Source of the DNA: Micavibrio sp. TMED2
Lineage (GTDB): Bacteria > Pseudomonadota > Alphaproteobacteria > TMED2
Reading direction: 5' to 3'
Assembly: GCA_002168225.1 (NCBI GenBank)
Contig: NHBH01000009.1
Location: 71,609-135,608, forward strand
DNA length: 64,000 nucleotides
A model generated the notes under the pieces. It made no database searches. It was not told where the DNA came from and saw nothing but the letters and a program-made list of their open reading frames with translations. Of the stretch, positions 34,302 to 44,388 are shown one piece after another (position 1 is the first letter of the stretch; every line of letters starts with the position of its first letter). The position numbers were made by a program, and so were the translations under genes.

Positions 34302-34489
34302 TTTTTGCTTTCTACCCCTTTTCAAGACTCCGGCTGTGAAAAACCTTCAAAACCCGTCTCGGAGCCTGAAATGACCGTGCCATGCGGGATGCTAAGTGTC
34401 TGGAATGGCAGGGTTGCAGGGGCTGTCGCTTGCGGTATCGGCTGCGGGATGCTTAGGGTATCGGCACTTAACCCATGCCGGTACGGATT

Positions 34490-35422
34490 ATGACTGATAA
34501 CACCCCCTTTGATGCCGCCACGGCGGACCTCGATGCCCTGTCGAAAGCGCGCGTTCTGTCCGAGGCGCTGCCCTATATGCGGCGCTATGCCAAACGCACC
34601 TTTGTCGTGAAATACGGCGGCAGCGCCATGGGTGATGCCGATCTCGGTGATCGCTTTGCCCGTGATATCGTGCTGCTGAAACAGGTCGGCATTCATCCGG
34701 TGGTGGTGCATGGCGGCGGCCCGCAGATCGGCAAGATGCTGGAGCGGCTGCGGATCAAGTCGGAGTTTGTCGACGGCCTGCGTGTCACCGACCGTGACGC
34801 GGTTGATGTGGTCGAGATGGTGCTCGCCGGGTCGATCAACAAACAGGTGGTCGCCTCAATCAATGCCGCTGGTGGCAAGGCCGTGGGCATCTGCGGCAAG
34901 GATGGCACCATGATCCGTGCCAACCGCCTGCGTCGCACAACCCATGACACCGACAGCAATATCGAGAAGATTCTCGACCTCGGCTTTGTCGGTGAACCGG
35001 CACAGGTCGATCCTGAAATCCTCGCCATCTTCGAGCGCTCGAACCTGATCCCGGTGATTGCGCCGATCGGTATCGGCCCCGAGGGCGAGACCCTGAACAT
35101 CAATGCCGATACAGCAGCCGGTGCGGTTGCCGGTGCCATCGGTGCGTCACGCCTGTTGCTGCTGACCGACGTGCCGGGCGTCCTCGATCGCGACGGCACG
35201 CTGATTGAGGAGCTGAGCGTCAGCGAGGCCCGTGCCCGGATCAAGGACGGGACGATTTCCGGCGGCATGATCCCGAAGATCGAGACCTGTATCCAGTCGA
35301 TCGAGGATGGCGTCGAGGCGTCGGTTATCCTAGATGGCCGCAAGGCGCATTCGCTGCTGCTTGAGATTTTCACCAAGGGCGGTGCGGGTACGATCATTCA
35401 CCGCGATCACGTGGCGTACTGA
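34490..35422 (+). CDS. argB: Acetylglutamate kinase
   Basis: The 310-residue amino-acid kinase phosphorylates N-acetylglutamate in arginine synthesis. Signature segments are [12 protein letters not shown] near residue 41, [14 protein letters not shown], the [16 protein letters not shown] loop [17 protein letters not shown], and [11 protein letters not shown] near the C-terminus. I prefer the ATG at 34490; an ATG at 34475 adds five residues. Its leader, 34302-34489, holds no gene but has an 11-bp direct repeat 60 bp apart. rmuC follows after 27 nt. Confidence 0.95.
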   Translation: MTDNTPFDAATADLDALSKARVLSEALPYMRRYAKRTFVVKYGGSAMGDADLGDRFARDIVLLKQVGIHPVVVHGGGPQIGKMLERLRIKSEFVDGLRVTDRDAVDVVEMVLAGSINKQVVASINAAGGKAVGICGKDGTMIRANRLRRTTHDTDSNIEKILDLGFVGEPAQVDPEILAIFERSNLIPVIAPIGIGPEGETLNINADTAAGAVAGAIGASRLLLLTDVPGVLDRDGTLIEELSVSEARARIKDGTISGGMIPKIETCIQSIEDGVEASVILDGRKAHSLLLEIFTKGGAGTIIHRDHVAY

Positions 35423-35449
35423 CAGCTATAGCAACAGGGAGACGACAAC

Positions 35450-36796
35450 TTGGCCTTTGCAATCGATCCGGTTTCCATCGCTATCGGTGCCCTTCTGGGC
35501 AGTATTATCGCGGCATCGCTGGTAAAGGCGATGAGCGGCGGTATCAAGGCCAGGCTGGATTATGCCGAGACCGAGCGGCAGCGTCTCGAAGGTGAGGTGG
35601 ACAGCCTGCAGGCGGCCAATACCCAGCTTGAGGCCCGCAATGCCGAACTCCGTGCGCAGGCCGAGGCCCGGCAGCAGGCGTATGAGGAATCCCGCAAGAA
35701 CATGACCGATACCTTCGAGGCTCTGGCGGGCAAGGCACTTGCCGGGAGTACCGAGAAGTTCCTGCAAACCGCCGAGGAACGCTTCAAGCGTTTGACCGAG
35801 GTGAGCGGCGGTGATCTGGAAAAACGGCAAGAGGCTATCGCGGCACTGGTCAAGCCGATGCAGGAGAACCTCGGCCAGATGCGTGAGCAGCTGACCCAGC
35901 TCGAAAAGGACCGCCACGGTGCCTATTCCGAGTTGAAGGAACAGGTGAAAAGCATGGGCGAGCAGCATCAGGTGCTGCGCGAGGAAACCCTCAAGCTGAA
36001 CAACGCTCTGCGCAATACCAAGCATCGCGGCAACTGGGGCGAATTGCAGCTCCGCAATGTGGTCGAGATGGCCGGTATGCTGTCCCATGTGGATTTCAGC
36101 GAGCAATCCAGCATGGAGAGCGATGAAGGTCGCCTGCAGCGCCCGGACATGGTGGTTAAACTGCCGGGTGGCCAGCGTATTGCCGTCGATGCCAAGGTGC
36201 CGCTGGAGGCGTTCCTGAAGGCGGCGGAACACCCGGAAGAGGCTGCGCGCTATCACAAGGAGCATGCCGATGCGGTGGCCAAGCATGTGAAGGATCTGGG
36301 CAGCAAGGGCTATTGGAAAAAACTCGATTTCAGCCCGGAATTTGTCGTGCTGTTCATGCCCGGTGAGCATTACTTCTCAATCGCCCTCGATCACCGTCCG
36401 AACCTTATACAGGAAGGCATGGACAATCATGTGATTATCGCGACACCGACCACGCTGCTGGCGCTGCTCCGCGCCGTACATTTCGGCTGGCGGCAGGAGA
36501 GCATTGCCGATAATGCCCGCAAGATAGCCGAGCAGGGCAAGGTACTCTATGACCGTATCGGCAAAATGGCTGGGCATCTGAACAAGGTCGGCAAGGGGCT
36601 GAACAGCGCCATTGGTGGCTATAACGATTTTGTTGCCTCGGTCGAAAGCCGTGTCCTGCCCGCCGCGCGCAAAATGGCGGAGCTGCAGGCACCGAGCGAC
36701 AGCGATGGCGACAAAACCATCAGCCTGTCCCCGGTCGAGGGCACCAGCCGCGTGCTGAGCGCACCGGAAATGACCGAAGACGCGCCAGAAACCTGA
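35450..36796 (+). CDS. rmuC: DNA recombination protein RmuC
   Basis: The 448-residue protein has an N-terminal membrane anchor (PVSIAIGALLGSIIAASLV), a long coiled coil (about residues 30-190), and the RmuC nuclease-like domain: NTKHRGNWGELQLRNVVEMAGM, RPDMVVKLPGGQRIAVDAKVPLEAF (here the D-x-K pair) and PEFVVLFMPGEHYF. RmuC limits recombination between inverted repeats in other bacteria. The start is a TTG at 35450, with AGGGAG 8 nt upstream; no better ATG lies before the anchor. It follows argB by 27 nt. Confidence 0.95.
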   Translation: MAFAIDPVSIAIGALLGSIIAASLVKAMSGGIKARLDYAETERQRLEGEVDSLQAANTQLEARNAELRAQAEARQQAYEESRKNMTDTFEALAGKALAGSTEKFLQTAEERFKRLTEVSGGDLEKRQEAIAALVKPMQENLGQMREQLTQLEKDRHGAYSELKEQVKSMGEQHQVLREETLKLNNALRNTKHRGNWGELQLRNVVEMAGMLSHVDFSEQSSMESDEGRLQRPDMVVKLPGGQRIAVDAKVPLEAFLKAAEHPEEAARYHKEHADAVAKHVKDLGSKGYWKKLDFSPEFVVLFMPGEHYFSIALDHRPNLIQEGMDNHVIIATPTTLLALLRAVHFGWRQESIADNARKIAEQGKVLYDRIGKMAGHLNKVGKGLNSAIGGYNDFVASVESRVLPAARKMAELQAPSDSDGDKTISLSPVEGTSRVLSAPEMTEDAPET

Positions 36797-36923
36797 CCTC
36801 AAAACGAGTGGGAAACAGGCTGGGTAAGCCCGTGTAAATCCGGCTAGCCCTTGACCTTGTCGCAGGATTGGTTAAGTCCAAGGGCAAATACCGATATCGA
36901 TAACCTGTCAGCCGGACTAACCC

Positions 36924-37448
36924 ATGGCCATCCTACCAATCGTGACCGTTCCCGACCGCCGCCTGCGCGTGAAATGTGATCCGGTGAAGGAAGTCACCGA
37001 CGCGCATCGCCGCCAGCTCGATGACATGCTCGAAACCATGTATGACGCGCCGGGTGTTGGCCTCGCCGCCCCACAGGTCGGGATCATGGAGCGGATGCTG
37101 GTGCTCGATCCGGCAGAAAAGGACGAGAAACCGCAGCCATACAAGATCATCAACCCGGTGATCACATGGTCGTCGGAGGAACTGGGCAGCTATAACGAGG
37201 GCTGTCTGTCGATCCCCGAGCAATATGCCGATATCGAACGCCCGGTGGCGGTGAAGGTGAAATATCTCGATGAGACCGGCAAGGCCCATGAGATCGATGC
37301 CGATGGCTTCCTCGCCACCGTGATCCAGCACGAGATTGACCACCTCGATGGCGTGCTGTTTGTGGATTACCTCTCCAGCCTGCGCCGCAACATGCTGGTC
37401 AAGAAGGCGCAGAAATATATCAAGCAACAACAATCTGCTGCTGGCTAA
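36924..37448 (+). CDS. def: Peptide deformylase
   Basis: The 174-residue enzyme removes the formyl group from nascent N-formylmethionine. All three motifs are present: GVGLAAPQVG at about 44-53, EGCLSIP with the metal-binding Cys, and QHEIDHLDG with the catalytic Glu and two metal-binding His. Fmt, which adds the formyl group, is encoded 21 nt downstream, the usual pairing. The 127-bp gap upstream to rmuC may hold its promoter. Confidence 0.98.
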   Translation: MAILPIVTVPDRRLRVKCDPVKEVTDAHRRQLDDMLETMYDAPGVGLAAPQVGIMERMLVLDPAEKDEKPQPYKIINPVITWSSEELGSYNEGCLSIPEQYADIERPVAVKVKYLDETGKAHEIDADGFLATVIQHEIDHLDGVLFVDYLSSLRRNMLVKKAQKYIKQQQSAAG

Positions 37449-37469
37449 CCCGATCGGACCGGAGCTGTT

Positions 37470-38396
37470 ATGCGTCTAGCCTTCATGGGGACACCGGATT
37501 TTTCGGTTACTGCCCTGACCGCGCTGATCGAGACGGGGCACGAGATTGCCTGCGTCTATTCCCAGCCACCACGCGCCGCCGGACGCGGCCATAAGGAACG
37601 GCCATCGCCGGTGCATCAGGCCGCCCTCGACCACGGCATTGAGGTACGCACGCCGAAAAGCCTGCGCGATGCCGATGTGCAGGCCGAGTTTGCCGCGCTT
37701 GATCTCGATGTGGCGGTGGTTGTTGCTTATGGCCTGATTCTGCCGCAGGCCATTCTTGATGCGCCGAAGCACGGCTGCCTGAACATTCATGCTTCACTGC
37801 TGCCGCGCTGGCGCGGGGCCGCACCGATCCAGCGGGCGATCGAGGCCGGGGATGCGGAAACCGGCGTTACCATCATGGCGATGGATGCCGGTCTTGATAC
37901 CGGCGATATGCTGCTGATCGGCAGCACGCCGATTGCCGACAGCGACGATGCCGGCAGCCTTCATGACCGCCTGTCGGATATGGGCGGCACGCTGATTGTC
38001 GAGGCGCTGACGAAGCTTGAGGCTGGCCAGTTGCCGCCGACACCGCAGCCGGAAGCGGGCGTTACCTATGCCGCCAAGTTGGACAAGGCCGAGAGCCGTA
38101 TCGACTGGACGCAACCGGCGGATGTGATCGCCCGACGCATCCGCGCCTTCCGTCCATGGCCCGGCACCACGGCGGAGCTGGAAGGGCAGGTGGTCAAGGT
38201 TCTGGCCGCTGGTATTGTGGGCGGGCAGGCATCGGCACAACCCGGCACCATTCTGGCAAAAGACCCGGTCATCGCCTGTGCTGCGGGCACCGCGCTGCGG
38301 CTGGAGAAGCTGCAGCGTCCGGGCAAATCCGCCGTTGATGGTGCGGCGTTCTGGAACGGTGCCAAAACCCTCGCCGTCGGTGATGTGCTGTCATGA
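37470..38396 (+). CDS. fmt: Methionyl-tRNA formyltransferase
   Basis: This 308-residue enzyme formylates initiator Met-tRNA with 10-formyl-tetrahydrofolate. It has the [13 protein letters not shown] start, the folate/active-site motif [18 protein letters not shown] (conserved N-x-H precedes it as LNIHAS), and [12 protein letters not shown]. The C-terminal OB-like tRNA-binding domain ([12 protein letters not shown]) is complete. Its stop overlaps the truA start by 4 nt (ATGA). Cotranscribed with def. Confidence 0.98.
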   Translation: MRLAFMGTPDFSVTALTALIETGHEIACVYSQPPRAAGRGHKERPSPVHQAALDHGIEVRTPKSLRDADVQAEFAALDLDVAVVVAYGLILPQAILDAPKHGCLNIHASLLPRWRGAAPIQRAIEAGDAETGVTIMAMDAGLDTGDMLLIGSTPIADSDDAGSLHDRLSDMGGTLIVEALTKLEAGQLPPTPQPEAGVTYAAKLDKAESRIDWTQPADVIARRIRAFRPWPGTTAELEGQVVKVLAAGIVGGQASAQPGTILAKDPVIACAAGTALRLEKLQRPGKSAVDGAAFWNGAKTLAVGDVLS

Positions 38397-39184
38397 CCCT
38401 GCACAATCAGCCGGATCAGCCGAACCCTGACAATTCACCGATGCAGCGCTGGAAGCTGACGGTTGAATATCATGGCGGACCGTTCGTCGGCTGGCAGAAA
38501 CAGGAGCACGGCGTCAGCGTTCAGGGCGTGATTGAGGATGCGATGGCGAAATTCCTCGGCCATCCGCCGCCGGTCTATGTCTGTGGCCGGACCGATGCCG
38601 GGGTACATGCGTTGGCACAGGTCGCCCATGTGAACCTGCCTATCCGCTATTCCGCCAAGGAAGTACGCGACGCCACCAATTTCCACATGAAAGAATGGCC
38701 GGTCGCGATCGTGACGGCAGAGGCGGTGGACGACCATTTCCATGCCCGGTTGTCGGCGGTCGGTCGCGCCTATCGCTACCGTATCCTGAACCGCCGGGCA
38801 CGGCCGGGCCTTGATGCCGGGCGGGTCTGGCATATCCCGGTGGAGCTGAATGTCGAAGAGATGGCAAAGGCGGCGAAACACCTGCTAGGGCATCATGACT
38901 TCACCAGCTTCCGTGCCAGCCATTGTCAGGCGAAGTCACCGATGAAGACGCTCGACAAACTCGATATTACCCGCGTCGGTGACGAGATATGGGTTGATGT
39001 CGCGGCCCGATCCTTCCTGCATCATCAGGTGCGCAACATGACCGGTACGCTCCGCGATGTCGGTTGGGGTACGATCACTGCCGATGACATGAAGGATATC
39101 CTCGAGGCAAAGGACCGCTCCGCCGCCGGCCAAACCGCCCCCTCCGACGGCCTCTACTTCATGCAGGCGTTTTACGAGGATTAA
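38393..39184 (+). CDS. truA: tRNA pseudouridine(38-40) synthase TruA
   Basis: The 263-residue enzyme makes pseudouridine in the tRNA anticodon stem. The catalytic Asp lies in [28 protein letters not shown] near the start and [17 protein letters not shown] near the end are also family features. The 4-nt ATGA overlap with fmt supports the start at 38393; an internal ATG at 38441 would drop 16 poorly conserved residues. It ends 9 nt from a convergent gene's stop, with no terminator between. Confidence 0.97.
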   Translation: MTLHNQPDQPNPDNSPMQRWKLTVEYHGGPFVGWQKQEHGVSVQGVIEDAMAKFLGHPPPVYVCGRTDAGVHALAQVAHVNLPIRYSAKEVRDATNFHMKEWPVAIVTAEAVDDHFHARLSAVGRAYRYRILNRRARPGLDAGRVWHIPVELNVEEMAKAAKHLLGHHDFTSFRASHCQAKSPMKTLDKLDITRVGDEIWVDVAARSFLHHQVRNMTGTLRDVGWGTITADDMKDILEAKDRSAAGQTAPSDGLYFMQAFYED

Positions 39185-39193
39185 GGTGGGCCG

Positions 39194-39832
39194 TTACCCG
39201 CCACCCTGGCGCAGGGCGCCGAGGGCGAAGCCGCCGATCATGATCGACAGAATGGTTTCGAGCACGATCAGGGCAAGCGCCAGCGACCAGTGGATCTGCA
39301 GCGCTGTGCGATAGCCGAACCACTGATAGACCAGCAGCATCCAACTGACGGTGATCACCGCGATCCGGGCGGCATCAAGGGTGACAAGCCCGATCAGGTT
39401 GAGGAACAGCGGCAGCAGGACAACCATCATCCGCACCACCAGCATCCAGTTGAACACCTGCACGAAGCGGCTGAAATAGCGGCCATGCTCCATGATCCGC
39501 ATGATCTCCCGTACCACGACGAGGAACAGGGTCCATTTGACGATCTGGGCCAGCAGGTTGACGCCGATCCAATGCGCCATATGGCTGCCGCGCTCGGCCT
39601 CGGTCGCGGTAAAGGCCATGATGAAGGTATCGGGATCGGCCCCGAACGGGGTCAGCGGGCGGAGCATGGCAAGGGCGATGAAGCCCATGAGCATCAGCGG
39701 CAGAACCTGCAGGAACGACCGGCGGGCCGCCGCATCCGTGCCCTTGAAGAACTGCACCCCATCCGCCTTGAACCCGGCCAGCCGAAGGGCACCCAGTAAG
39801 GACAGGCGCGGTTCGGCATCTCGGTACATCAA
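39194..39832 (-). CDS. Five-segment membrane protein, paralogue of the upstream gene
   Basis: I do not recognise this 212-residue protein beyond its membrane nature. Five hydrophobic segments are visible, the first at FLQVLPLMLMGFIALAML and the last at LALALIVLETILSIMIGG. Its N-terminus (LLGALRLAGFKADGVQFF.., then RRSFLQVLPLML) lines up with that of the neighbouring gene (LRGALMLARFDKRGLGAF.., ARASFKVIWPLMI), and their ends also match (ALIVLE versus ALIVMLE). The two are therefore tandem paralogues. It is the last gene in the dnaX-to-dapE leftward run; function unknown. Confidence 0.75.
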   Translation of the reverse strand: MMYRDAEPRLSLLGALRLAGFKADGVQFFKGTDAAARRSFLQVLPLMLMGFIALAMLRPLTPFGADPDTFIMAFTATEAERGSHMAHWIGVNLLAQIVKWTLFLVVVREIMRIMEHGRYFSRFVQVFNWMLVVRMMVVLLPLFLNLIGLVTLDAARIAVITVSWMLLVYQWFGYRTALQIHWSLALALIVLETILSIMIGGFALGALRQGGG

Positions 39833-39874
39833 GAGTGACCTTCCGGTTTGTTCGGGTGCTGTATCGGGCCGACG

Positions 39875-40516
39875 CTATCGCTGGGCGTTGTTCATCAGGG
39901 CCTGAAACGTCTCGGGATCAGTCTGCGCTGCAAGCAGGGGTACGGTCAACGCGAGTATGACCTCGAGCATCACGATAAGCGCCGCCTCGAAGCCGTGATT
40001 GTCGAGCGCGGTCTTCATGGTGAAGAACAGATAGATGAGGCTGTAGCCGAGGATCAGCAGTTGCAGCATGCCGACACCGGCAGCGGCGGCACCGCCCGCA
40101 ACCAGCAGCAGTGGCAGCAGTTCCAGCGCCTTGCGCCAGAACATGGTCCAGTTATAGGCGGCAAGGGCGGTATGGAAACGGTGGCCAAGCTCGGCCCGTG
40201 TCAGCACCGCTTCCATCAGCACGAGCAGGCCAAGCCATGAGATCACCTGACCGATGGCAAGCAGGGCTGCGGCCTTGAGGGCGGCGGTATCGTCGATTGT
40301 CCCCTCAGACCCCTCGGTTGCTGCGGTCTCCATGCCGGTAGCGCTCATCAGGGAGAAGATCACCATCGACATGATCAGGTAATAGATCATCAGCGGCCAG
40401 ATCACCTTGAACGAGGCGCGCGCGCTGGCAATGCTGCCATCGAAGGCACCGAGGCCGCGCTTGTCGAACCGGGCCAGCATCAGGGCGCCGCGTAAACTTT
40501 CAGCCATACCAATCAT
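39875..40516 (-). CDS. Five-segment membrane protein, paralogue of the downstream gene
   Basis: This 213-residue unknown has five hydrophobic segments (for example VIWPLMIYYLIMSMVIFSLM and LELLPLLLVAGGAAAAGVG) in the same arrangement as the next gene. An acidic loop (ATEGSEGTIDD) lies between segments one and two and differs from the paralogue. Its ATG overlaps the dapE stop by 4 nt, indicating translational coupling to dapE. I infer an inner-membrane protein, possibly related to Yip1/YckC-like small membrane families, but I cannot assign a function. Confidence 0.75.
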   Translation of the reverse strand: MIGMAESLRGALMLARFDKRGLGAFDGSIASARASFKVIWPLMIYYLIMSMVIFSLMSATGMETAATEGSEGTIDDTAALKAAALLAIGQVISWLGLLVLMEAVLTRAELGHRFHTALAAYNWTMFWRKALELLPLLLVAGGAAAAGVGMLQLLILGYSLIYLFFTMKTALDNHGFEAALIVMLEVILALTVPLLAAQTDPETFQALMNNAQR

Positions 40517-41691
40517 CGGGTGTCTGCTCCGGAAACAGCGAAAAATTCCTGCAGGATTGCATGGTACACATCGGCCAGTTGCAGCAGATCGGCAGTGGGC
40601 ACGCGCTCATCAACCTGGTGCATGGTATCGCCGACCAGACCGAACTCGAATACCGGACCGTAATGGGTCACAAACCGGGCATCGGAGGTACCGCCACCAG
40701 TGGTCATCTCCGGCATGCGCCCGGTCTTGGCGGCAATCGCCTTGCGGGCTGCCTCGATTACCGGGCCGGGTGCGGTGAGGAACGGATGGGCCGTTGCCTT
40801 CAGCGACAACTCATAGGCAACCCCGACGCTGTCGAGACGGCGTCGCAACTCTGCCTCAAGGCTGTCTGCGGTATGCCGGTCATTGAACCGGCTGTTGAAC
40901 ACGGCGGTGCCACGGGCCGGAATCACATTCGAGGCCGGGTTGCCCACATCGATGGTGGTCAGTTGCAGGGTTGATGGCTCGAAATGCTCGGTGCCGTCAT
41001 CCAGTGGCTCGGCAATCAGGGCATTCAGCAGGCGCACCAGTGGATGCAGTGGATTATCGGCCCGGTGTGGATAGGCGGCATGGCCCTGAATGCCGGTCAC
41101 GGTAAGGGTGCCGGTCATGGAGCCGCGTCGCCCGATCTTCATGACATCGCCCAGATGCTCGATGCTGGTCGGCTCACCGACGAGGCATAAATCGAAGCCT
41201 TCGCCCTGTTCGGCCATCCATTCCAGAACCTTGGCAGTACCGTTGACGCCGGGGCCTTCCTCATCGCCGGTAATCAGCAGCGAGATCGAGCCTTTATCTG
41301 CCGTGCCATCCTCAACCGCGCGGGTGAGGGCTGCGAGGAAGGACGCGATATTGCCCTTCATATCAACAGCACCGCGACCATAGAGAATACCGTTGTCGGT
41401 GATTTCTGCGCTGAATGGTCCATGCTGCCAGTCGGCATCATTGCCCGGCGGTACCACATCGGTATGTCCGGCAAAGCAGAAGGCCGGGCCGTCGCTGCCA
41501 CGGCGGGCGTAGAGATTGTGGACTGCCTCCGCACCCTCTCCGAAGGTCAGCCGGGTTACGGTGAAACCGAGTGGTTCCAGTGCCTTCGCCACCACATCGA
41601 GCGCACCATCATCAACCGGGGTCACGGACTGACACCGGATCAATGCTTGCGCCAGCGCAATCGGATCATGGGTCGTGGCAGGGCTGGACAT
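40513..41691 (-). CDS. dapE: Succinyl-diaminopimelate desuccinylase
   Basis: The 392-residue M20-type metallohydrolase removes succinate from N-succinyl-LL-diaminopimelate in lysine and peptidoglycan synthesis. Metal-binding motifs are FAGHTDVVPPG, GRGAVDMKG and GDEEGPGVNG with the catalytic Glu pair; STSDARF-like GGGTSDARF appears near the C-terminus. It starts 6 nt after dapD, so the two successive enzymes of the pathway are together. The following gene overlaps it by 4 nt. Confidence 0.97.
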   Translation of the reverse strand: MSSPATTHDPIALAQALIRCQSVTPVDDGALDVVAKALEPLGFTVTRLTFGEGAEAVHNLYARRGSDGPAFCFAGHTDVVPPGNDADWQHGPFSAEITDNGILYGRGAVDMKGNIASFLAALTRAVEDGTADKGSISLLITGDEEGPGVNGTAKVLEWMAEQGEGFDLCLVGEPTSIEHLGDVMKIGRRGSMTGTLTVTGIQGHAAYPHRADNPLHPLVRLLNALIAEPLDDGTEHFEPSTLQLTTIDVGNPASNVIPARGTAVFNSRFNDRHTADSLEAELRRRLDSVGVAYELSLKATAHPFLTAPGPVIEAARKAIAAKTGRMPEMTTGGGTSDARFVTHYGPVFEFGLVGDTMHQVDERVPTADLLQLADVYHAILQEFFAVSGADTR

Positions 41692-41697
41692 GGGTGA

Positions 41698-42552
41698 TTA
41701 TTCGATACCGCGCAGCAGGTCGTTGATGCCGACTTTCGAGCGGGTCTGCTCATCCACGGTCTTGACGATAACGGCGCAGTAGAGGCCGGGGCCGGGGCTG
41801 CCATCGGGCAGGGTGCGACCGGGCAGGGTGCCGGACACAACCACCGAATATGGCGGCACGCGACCGCGATGCACTTCGCCGGTCTCGCGGTTGATGATCT
41901 TGGTCGAGGCACCGAGATAGACGCCCATGGAGATAACCGCGCCGCGACCGACGATAACGCCTTCGACCACCTCTGAGCGGGCACCGATGAAGCAGTCATC
42001 CTCGATAATCACCGGATTGGCCTGCAGCGGTTCGAGCACCCCGCCAATACCGGCACCACCGGAGAGGTGAACATTGCGCCCGATCTGGGCACAGGAGCCG
42101 ACGGTGGCCCATGTATCAACCATAACGCCGCTGCCGACATAGGCACCGATATTGACGAAGCTCGGCATCAGCACTGCGTCTTTGGCGATATAGGAACCAT
42201 GGCGGACAATCGCCCCCGGAACGGCACGGAAACCGGCCTGTACGAAATCCTTCTGCTCCCAGCCCATGAACTTGGACGGCACCTTGTCGAACCAGTTGGC
42301 GCCATCGGGGCCGCCGGTGATGGTTTTGGTCGGGTTCAGGCGGAAAGATAGCAGTACCGCCTTCTTCGCCCATTCATTGACCTGCCAGTTGCCACCTGCC
42401 TGTGAACCAGACGGTTCGGCAACGCGCAGACTGCCATCATCGAGAGCGGCCAGCGCTTCCTCTACCGCCTGACGGACCTCGCCGGTGGTATCGGCATTGA
42501 CCTGATCGCGCTTGTCCCAGGCGTTGTTGATTATTGTCTGCAGTTTACTCAT
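41698..42552 (-). CDS. dapD: Tetrahydrodipicolinate N-succinyltransferase
   Basis: The 284-residue enzyme transfers succinyl from succinyl-CoA to tetrahydrodipicolinate. It has a helical N-domain and a left-handed parallel beta-helix of hexapeptide repeats (for example [20 protein letters not shown] and [18 protein letters not shown]). The ATG at 42552 starts the normal [14 protein letters not shown]-terminus; a frame from 42696 would add 48 residues unlike the family. It is just upstream of dapE. Confidence 0.97.
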   Translation of the reverse strand: MSKLQTIINNAWDKRDQVNADTTGEVRQAVEEALAALDDGSLRVAEPSGSQAGGNWQVNEWAKKAVLLSFRLNPTKTITGGPDGANWFDKVPSKFMGWEQKDFVQAGFRAVPGAIVRHGSYIAKDAVLMPSFVNIGAYVGSGVMVDTWATVGSCAQIGRNVHLSGGAGIGGVLEPLQANPVIIEDDCFIGARSEVVEGVIVGRGAVISMGVYLGASTKIINRETGEVHRGRVPPYSVVVSGTLPGRTLPDGSPGPGLYCAVIVKTVDEQTRSKVGINDLLRGIE

Positions 42553-42643
42553 GGCGTGCGGCTTTTCAGTCGGGCGTGTGGGTATGGGAAGGGTCGGGGA
42601 AATCCCGTTAGCGAGCGCAACATGGGATGCCCGGCGGCACAAG

Positions 42644-43363
42644 TCAATCGGAAGCGGTGCCCGCTTTTGCCGCGACGGCGGGAAACAGGCTTTCAAGCCA
42701 GTCCGAGAGGTCGTCGATCACGCAATCGACGTAATCCGGCACCTCTTCCATGCCCGGCAAAGTATGGTGATGGGCGTGTTCATGGCTTTCGCGCAGCCAG
42801 ACCGTTGTCATGCCGCGTGCCGCAGCCGGTTTGAGGTTGACGACCATGTCCTCGACCATACAGGCGGTCTCCGGGTTAACCTTGTGGTCGCTCAGAAACC
42901 GGTCAAAAGCTTGATCGGCGGGTTTCGGGGCATAATCGGCGGCGATAATGTCGAAGATGCCGTCGAAATGATGGTTGATGGTCAGCCGTTCCAGAATGCG
43001 CTCGGCATAGGGCGTCGTGGCGTTGGTATAGATCACCTTGCGCCCCGGCAATTGGTGCAACGCCTCGTTGAGCCAGGCTGCTTCCTCGATCACGCTCAGG
43101 TCGATATCGTGGACAAAGCTCAGATACTCGTGGGGATCGATGCCCTTCTCGACCATCAGCCCGCGCAGGGTGGTGCCGTGCTTGCGGAAATAGTCGCGCT
43201 GCAACTGCCGTGCCGCATCGGCATCCAGCCCGAAGCGGTCGGCGATGAAGGAGCCCATGCGCTTGTGTACCTGAACGAAGACACCATCACGGGCGGAATA
43301 GAGCGTGTTGTCGAGGTCGAAAACCCAGGTGTCGATATGGTCGAAGCTGGTATCGGCTGACAT
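42644..43363 (-). CDS. HAD-family pyrimidine 5'-nucleotidase-like hydrolase
   Basis: The 239-residue protein is a HAD hydrolase of the SDT1/PHM8-like pyrimidine 5'-nucleotidase group. Motif I is [12 protein letters not shown] with the nucleophile Asp, motif II is [11 protein letters not shown], the Lys is in [10 protein letters not shown], and motif IV is [12 protein letters not shown]. The C-terminus has an odd His-rich stretch EHAHHHT. It lies between recR and dapD on the same strand. I use the ATG at 43363; an ATG or GTG 33 nt earlier is possible. The substrate is inferred from family only. Confidence 0.85.
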   Translation of the reverse strand: MSADTSFDHIDTWVFDLDNTLYSARDGVFVQVHKRMGSFIADRFGLDADAARQLQRDYFRKHGTTLRGLMVEKGIDPHEYLSFVHDIDLSVIEEAAWLNEALHQLPGRKVIYTNATTPYAERILERLTINHHFDGIFDIIAADYAPKPADQAFDRFLSDHKVNPETACMVEDMVVNLKPAAARGMTTVWLRESHEHAHHHTLPGMEEVPDYVDCVIDDLSDWLESLFPAVAAKAGTASD

Positions 43364-43403
43364 GGCTCTCTGCCTCTGGTTGTTCGGTGTACTCACTGAC
43401 TGA

Positions 43404-43997
43404 TCACTGTCGACGTCGGGCGCGGAGCGCGGTCGTCAAGGTGCCGTCATCAAGATAATCCATTTCGCCGCCAACCGGGATGCCGTGGGCGAGGCGGGTG
43501 ACCTCGACATTGGCATCATGCAGTTGCTCGGCGATGTAATGGCCGGTGGTCTGGGCGTCGACGGTGGCGTTGAGGCCAAGGATCACCTCGGTTACCTCCG
43601 CATCATGGGCACGGGCGATCAGCTTGGGTATGCCGAGGTCTTCCGGGCCGATCCCGTCAATGGCCGAGAGCGTGCCGCCGAGCACGGCATAGCGGCCCTT
43701 GAATGCACCGGTCCGCTCAATCGCCCAGAGATCGGCAACCCCGGCCACGACGCAAATCTGGCTTCTGGTGCGCTCGGTGTCGGCGCAGATGGCGCAGGGA
43801 TCGGTGGTATCGAGATTGCCGCAAATCTGGCAATCGCGGATGGCGTCAGCCGCATTGAGGATCGCCTGACCCAGTGGCCGCATCAGGCTGTCGCGCCGCT
43901 GCAGCATGGCAAGGGCCACGCGCCGTGCGGAACGCGGGCCGATGCCGGGCAGACGGCCCAGCATCAGGATCAGGTTTTCAAGGGCACCAGCGGCCAT
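43404..43997 (-). CDS. recR: Recombination mediator protein RecR
   Basis: The 197-residue protein acts with RecF/RecO to load RecA at gaps. It has the N-terminal helix-hairpin-helix (LPGIGPRSARRVALAML), a four-Cys zinc finger (CQICGNLDTTDPCAIC) and the Toprim domain (ICVVAGVADLWAIERTGAF). The C-terminal Walker-like part LARGIPVGGEMDYLDDGTL appears as LAHGIPVGGEMDYLDDG. Located after ebfC, the common dnaX-ebfC-recR order. Confidence 0.98.
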   Translation of the reverse strand: MAAGALENLILMLGRLPGIGPRSARRVALAMLQRRDSLMRPLGQAILNAADAIRDCQICGNLDTTDPCAICADTERTRSQICVVAGVADLWAIERTGAFKGRYAVLGGTLSAIDGIGPEDLGIPKLIARAHDAEVTEVILGLNATVDAQTTGHYIAEQLHDANVEVTRLAHGIPVGGEMDYLDDGTLTTALRARRRQ

Positions 43998-44020
43998 GAT
44001 GTCCAGCGGCCTTTACGGTA

Positions 44021-44344
44021 TCAGAACGGCAGGTTCATGCCCGGTGGCAGACCCATCTGTTTGGCGAAGTCCTGCATCCGGGTCTGCATTTCCTGTTCGG
44101 CCTTGCCGCGCGCCTGATTGATGGCGGCGACGAGCAGATCCTCAAGCATTTCCTTGTCATCGGGATCAATGATGGATTTGTCGATGTCGATCTTGCGGGC
44201 CTCGCCCTTGCCGGTCAGGACGACCTTGACGGCACCGCCACCGCTCTCGCCGGCGACTTCCATCTGTTCCATCTCTTTTTGCATTTCGGCCATCTTGGCC
44301 TGGGCCTGTTGGGCCTGCTTCATCATCTGCTGAAGGTTTTTCAT
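44021..44344 (-). CDS. ebfC: YbaB/EbfC family nucleoid-associated protein
   Basis: The 107-residue protein binds DNA as a tweezer-like dimer. It has the usual Met/Gln-rich first helix (MKQAQQAQAKMAEMQKEM) and the central GEARKIDIDKSIIDPDDKE, ending with the Pro/Met-rich GLPPGMNLPF. It sits between dnaX (44 nt) and recR (23 nt). Confidence 0.97.
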   Translation of the reverse strand: MKNLQQMMKQAQQAQAKMAEMQKEMEQMEVAGESGGGAVKVVLTGKGEARKIDIDKSIIDPDDKEMLEDLLVAAINQARGKAEQEMQTRMQDFAKQMGLPPGMNLPF

Positions 44345-44388
44345 GATCTTCTGCTTGTCGGTTGGGGGACGGTTATTGGTTCGGGTTA

